Shown in pieces: positions 4,227 through 5,588 of a stretch of DNA of 5,588 nucleotides. This stretch comes from DATBAT01 sp036271375 (GTDB taxonomy: Bacteria > Acidobacteriota > Terriglobia > Terriglobales > Acidobacteriaceae). The stretch's first letter is position 1. Each line of letters starts with the position of its first letter. Under the pieces are notes generated by a model. The model searched no databases. It was not told where the DNA came from and saw nothing but the letters and a program-made list of their open reading frames with translations. Where the stretch lies: assembly GCA_036271375.1 (NCBI GenBank), contig DATBAT010000197.1:1-5588 (forward strand), given 5' to 3'. A program made the position numbers and the translations under genes.

Positions 4227-5588
4227 TCAGAATTTTCTTGAGTGTTCTTTTGCCCAGCGCTCCACGACCACTTTCTTTTCGGTGTAGAACTCTATGGCAT
4301 CCCGCCCCTGTCCGTGCATAATTCCGAAGAAGCTGTCTTTCCATCCGCTGAAGGGAAAGTAGGCCATTGGTGCGGCGACGCCTATGTTGATTCCGATGTT
4401 CCCTGCCGGAGCCTCGTAGCGGAAACGACGGGCTGCCGATCCGCTAGAAGTGAATAGTGACGCCTGATTTCCGTAAGCGCTACGCTCCAGAAATGCCAGC
4501 GCGTCGTCGATATCGGTTGCATGCACAAGACTAAGCACCGGGCCGAAGATTTCGGTGTCGGCCAGATCGCTGGTTGCAGGGAGAGCGTCGATGATGGTTG
4601 GCTTAACGAAATTTCCGGATTCGTATTTCGGGATCGACGATTGGCGGCCATCGACCAGGATTTTCGCTCCCTGCTTTTCGCCGGCGGCTACCAACGACTC
4701 GATTCGCGATTTGCTTTGAGGGGTGATGACCGGGCCCATCTGTACCCCTTCATCTAGTCCGTTGCCGACCCGCAGTGATGCCGCCGCATCGGTGATGGCA
4801 TCGCGAAAAGTCTTCTGGGCTTCACCAACTGTCACCGCTACGGACACTGCCAGGCATCGCTGTCCGGCGCAACCGAAGGCGCTGTCGGTAATGATCTGCG
4901 TGGCGGAAGCCATGTCGGCGTCGGGCAGCACGATGACATGATTCTTTGCACCGCCCTGGCACTGGGCGCGCTTGCCGTTAGCTCCGGCGCGGGCGTAGAC
5001 GTAGCGGGCCACGGGAGTCGAGCCGACGAAACTGATGGCGCGCACTTTCGGGTGGTCGAGCAGCGTGTCGACAGCAGCTTTGCCGCCGTTGACCAGATTC
5101 ACCACGCCTTTGGGCAGCCCCGTTTGATCGAGCAGTTCGAAAGCACGTCGCATAGTGAGCGGTACGCGCTCGGACGGTTTCAGGATCAGCGTGTTGCCGC
5201 AGGCGATGGCATAGGGCAGAAACCAGAACGGAATCATGCCGGGAAAGTTGAAGGGCGTGATCGCCGCAACTACGCCGAGCGGCTGGCGGATCATGGTCTC
5301 GTCGATACCGCGAGCCACGTCTTCCAAATTGTAGCCCTGCATCATCATGGGAATGCCGCAAGCAACCTCGACATTCTCGATGGCGCGGCGGAGTTCACCC
5401 CTGGCTTCGGTCAGGGTCTTGCCATTTTCCTGAGTGATGATTCGAGCAAGATCGTTGATGTGCTCTTCGAGTAGCGTCTTCAGCTTAAACAGCGGCTGGA
5501 TGCGGTCTTCGGGTGGAGTGCGACGCCATTCGGGATAGGCCGCCGCAGCGACCTCAATGGCAGCGCTGACTTCAGCGGCGTCAGCCAG
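4227..5588 (-). CDS. mmsA: CoA-acylating methylmalonate-semialdehyde dehydrogenase (N-terminus beyond the window)
   Basis: The frame stays open from the TGA at 4227-4229 to the right edge, giving 453 visible residues; the family is about 490-500, so about 40 N-terminal residues are missing. A methionine at 5348 is internal, because conserved family sequence (for example ENGKTLTEARGEL) continues upstream of it. MmsA oxidises methylmalonate or malonate semialdehyde with NAD+ and CoA to propionyl-CoA or acetyl-CoA plus CO2. In visible numbering: PFNFPG with oxyanion Asn114, LKPSE (Lys137) for the cofactor, FVGSTPVA (187-194), catalytic Cys245 in GCAGQRCLA (codon 4854-4856), EIFGP (346-350) and PFSGWKDSFFG near the C-terminus. 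The general-base Glu of hydrolytic aldehyde dehydrogenases (ELGGK) is replaced in QGGAKNH, as expected for the CoA-dependent MmsA group. Being upstream of the aminotransferase on the same strand, it likely shares its transcript. Confidence 0.95.
   Translation of the reverse strand: MADAAEVSAAIEVAAAAYPEWRRTPPEDRIQPLFKLKTLLEEHINDLARIITQENGKTLTEARGELRRAIENVEVACGIPMMMQGYNLEDVARGIDETMIRQPLGVVAAITPFNFPGMIPFWFLPYAIACGNTLILKPSERVPLTMRRAFELLDQTGLPKGVVNLVNGGKAAVDTLLDHPKVRAISFVGSTPVARYVYARAGANGKRAQCQGGAKNHVIVLPDADMASATQIITDSAFGCAGQRCLAVSVAVTVGEAQKTFRDAITDAAASLRVGNGLDEGVQMGPVITPQSKSRIESLVAAGEKQGAKILVDGRQSSIPKYESGNFVKPTIIDALPATSDLADTEIFGPVLSLVHATDIDDALAFLERSAYGNQASLFTSSGSAARRFRYEAPAGNIGINIGVAAPMAYFPFSGWKDSFFGIMHGQGRDAIEFYTEKKVVVERWAKEHSRKF

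Noticed and set aside
3860..4321. Plus-strand open frame of about 150 codons across the aminotransferase start and the octamer array
   Set aside because: It is antisense to conserved aminotransferase sequence, and its C-terminal part is just the translated repeat (TETQRHRDTETQR), a known type of spurious product.
5346..5348. Methionine at 5348 as the start of mmsA
   Set aside because: The frame remains open for 80 more codons to the window edge and encodes conserved MmsA N-terminal sequence, so this is an internal methionine.
4938..5474. Plus-strand open frame of 178 codons opposite mmsA
   Set aside because: It is antisense to highly conserved MmsA motifs, with no family resemblance or ribosome binding site.

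Overview
The window looks like chromosomal DNA from a soil-type, moderately GC-rich bacterium. My best guess is an acidobacterium (Terriglobia-like). This rests on the combination of an HspR-type MerR regulator, a stand-alone Ku gene, a CoA-acylating semialdehyde dehydrogenase next to a class III aminotransferase, and two dispersed-type repeats (CACGGAGT/CACAGAGA octamers and an AGACGTTGC palindrome) of a kind I associate with such genomes. The taxonomic call is inference. I see no rRNA, tRNA, CRISPR array, transposase or phage gene.

Layout, left to right. A bidirectional hairpin terminator (about 41-74) ends a leftward gene for a PA2169/DUF2383-type four-helix-bundle protein (85-531). A divergent intergenic region of 127 bp follows. 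A rightward pair comes next: an HspR-like MerR regulator (659-1054) and, 8 bp later, a HAD-superfamily hydrolase (1063-1764). After a 199-bp gap with small inverted and direct repeats comes a bacterial Ku gene (1964-2809), also rightward. Ku converges on a leftward class III aminotransferase (2843-4138), with a perfect 9-bp stem-loop lying exactly between the two stop codons. Upstream of the aminotransferase, in its direction of transcription, an 88-bp gap is mostly filled by eight tandem 8-bp units. Beyond it is a methylmalonate/malonate-semialdehyde dehydrogenase (mmsA, 4227 to the right edge), whose N-terminus is cut off by the window.

Functionally there are two halves. The right half is a plausible mmsA-aminotransferase operon. 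It would turn a beta-amino acid (beta-alanine and/or 3-aminoisobutyrate, products of reductive pyrimidine and valine breakdown) into a semialdehyde and then acetyl-CoA or propionyl-CoA. The left half has a stress and maintenance flavour: a four-helix-bundle protein, a heat-shock-type repressor paralogue, a HAD phosphatase-like enzyme and the Ku DNA-end-binding protein of non-homologous end joining. No partner ligase (LigD) or chaperone gene is in view.

I do not see a clear new biological system here. The most unusual signals are the repeat elements at both ends of the aminotransferase gene. One separates it from its operon partner and the other appears to contribute its stop codon.
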